50,008 nt of DNA from Paludibacteraceae bacterium. GTDB lineage: Bacteria > Bacteroidota > Bacteroidia > Bacteroidales > Paludibacteraceae. Within the stretch, counting starts at the first letter, position 1; each line of letters begins with the position of its first letter. Positions 49,911 to 50,008 of the stretch are shown here, piece by piece. Under the pieces are notes generated by a model, which saw nothing but the letters and a program-made list of their open reading frames with translations, had not been told where the DNA came from and searched no databases. The DNA is taken from assembly GCA_017391525.1 (NCBI GenBank), contig JAFOYE010000016.1, positions 1-50,008 on the forward strand, in the 5' to 3' direction. The position numbers were made by a program, and so were the translations under genes.

Positions 49911-50008
49911 ATGCCTACAATTCAACAATTAGTTAGAAAAGGAAGAGCAGAACTTATCGACAAGAGCAAGTCTCCAGCATTGGACAGCTGCCCACAACGT
50001 CGTGGCGT
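49911..50008 (+). CDS. rpsL: 30S ribosomal protein S12, 3' truncated by the window edge
   Basis: The first 32 codons plus two bases: [12 protein letters not shown] then [20 protein letters not shown]. This is the S12 N-terminus, which threads through the 30S core; the decoding-site residues (K43/K88 region, streptomycin resistance) lie beyond the window. It normally heads the str operon (rpsL-rpsG-fusA), which probably continues outside. Confidence 0.95.
   Translation, partial: MPTIQQLVRKGRAELIDKSKSPALDSCPQRRG

Overview
The window looks like a chromosomal segment of a member of the order Bacteroidales (Bacteroidota). The evidence is the recurring -7 box TAnnTTTG (TACCTTTG, TATCTTTG, TAATTTTG) upstream of most transcription units, almost no Shine-Dalgarno sequences, gliding / type IX secretion relatives (PorW/SprE, GldH, a PorT-like barrel), a CBM20-GH77 amylomaltase, BspA-type leucine-rich surface proteins, and a thiamine TonB receptor under a TPP riboswitch. 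I cannot name the genus from sequence alone. Most genes are ordinary housekeeping or envelope genes; the surprises are mainly in the intergenic DNA.

Layout. 1-5.1 kb: 3' truncated malQ, a flippase-like membrane protein and a divergent HhH envelope protein. 5.2-7.2 kb: tRNA-Met followed by a 1.9 kb AT-rich island bounded by a perfect 53-bp repeat of the tRNA 3' half; it carries two small lipoprotein genes, a possible small RNA and no integrase. 7.2-16.7 kb: a compact eight-gene leftward run, holB-ricT-gldH-trmB-mrp-MATE-tsaB-porW. 17-19 kb: rpsP, a GT2 glycosyltransferase, and tRNA-Glu with rpsT. 19.1-22.3 kb: a PorT-like barrel and the riboswitch-controlled TonB receptor. 22.4-25.4 kb: an RluA-type pseudouridine synthase, an 850-bp structured gene-free stretch, a guanine-deaminase-like enzyme and a PnuC-like transporter. 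25.6-27 kb: the ribosomal cluster rpsF-rpsR-rplI-rpmE2. 27.2-33 kb: a 1650-residue GHL10 protein with eight InlB-type repeats, and a divergent SGNH esterase. 33-38 kb: gpmI, ychF, a CaCA antiporter and a ZIP transporter. 38-44.5 kb: a TPR/membrane/helical regulator candidate, a methyltransferase and a 1246-residue surface protein. 44.9-50 kb: sufB standing alone, tRNA-Cys, a U32 protein, another BspA-like protein and the start of rpsL.

Four non-coding themes recur and are the best candidates for something undescribed. (1) Four intergenic arrays are built from 11-bp units in exact register; neighbouring units are near-copies in groups of two to five, but successive groups are unrelated. Three of the four share the anchor AATTACG at the head, and the fourth shares ACGGGTTCATAC with one of them. 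(2) Five arrays made of short hairpins with different but self-complementary cores, separated by TCTAAC/TTAGAAC spacers, each lie directly 5' of a gene start between codirectional genes (malQ, pnuC-like, ychF, antiporter, sufB). (3) Heptanucleotide arrays occur both between genes and, in frame, inside malQ and the thiamine receptor. (4) rpsP and rpsF share a 106-bp promoter-upstream segment, 86 of 106 positions identical by gapless hand alignment.

All identities and alignments were made by eye. No database or folding program was run.
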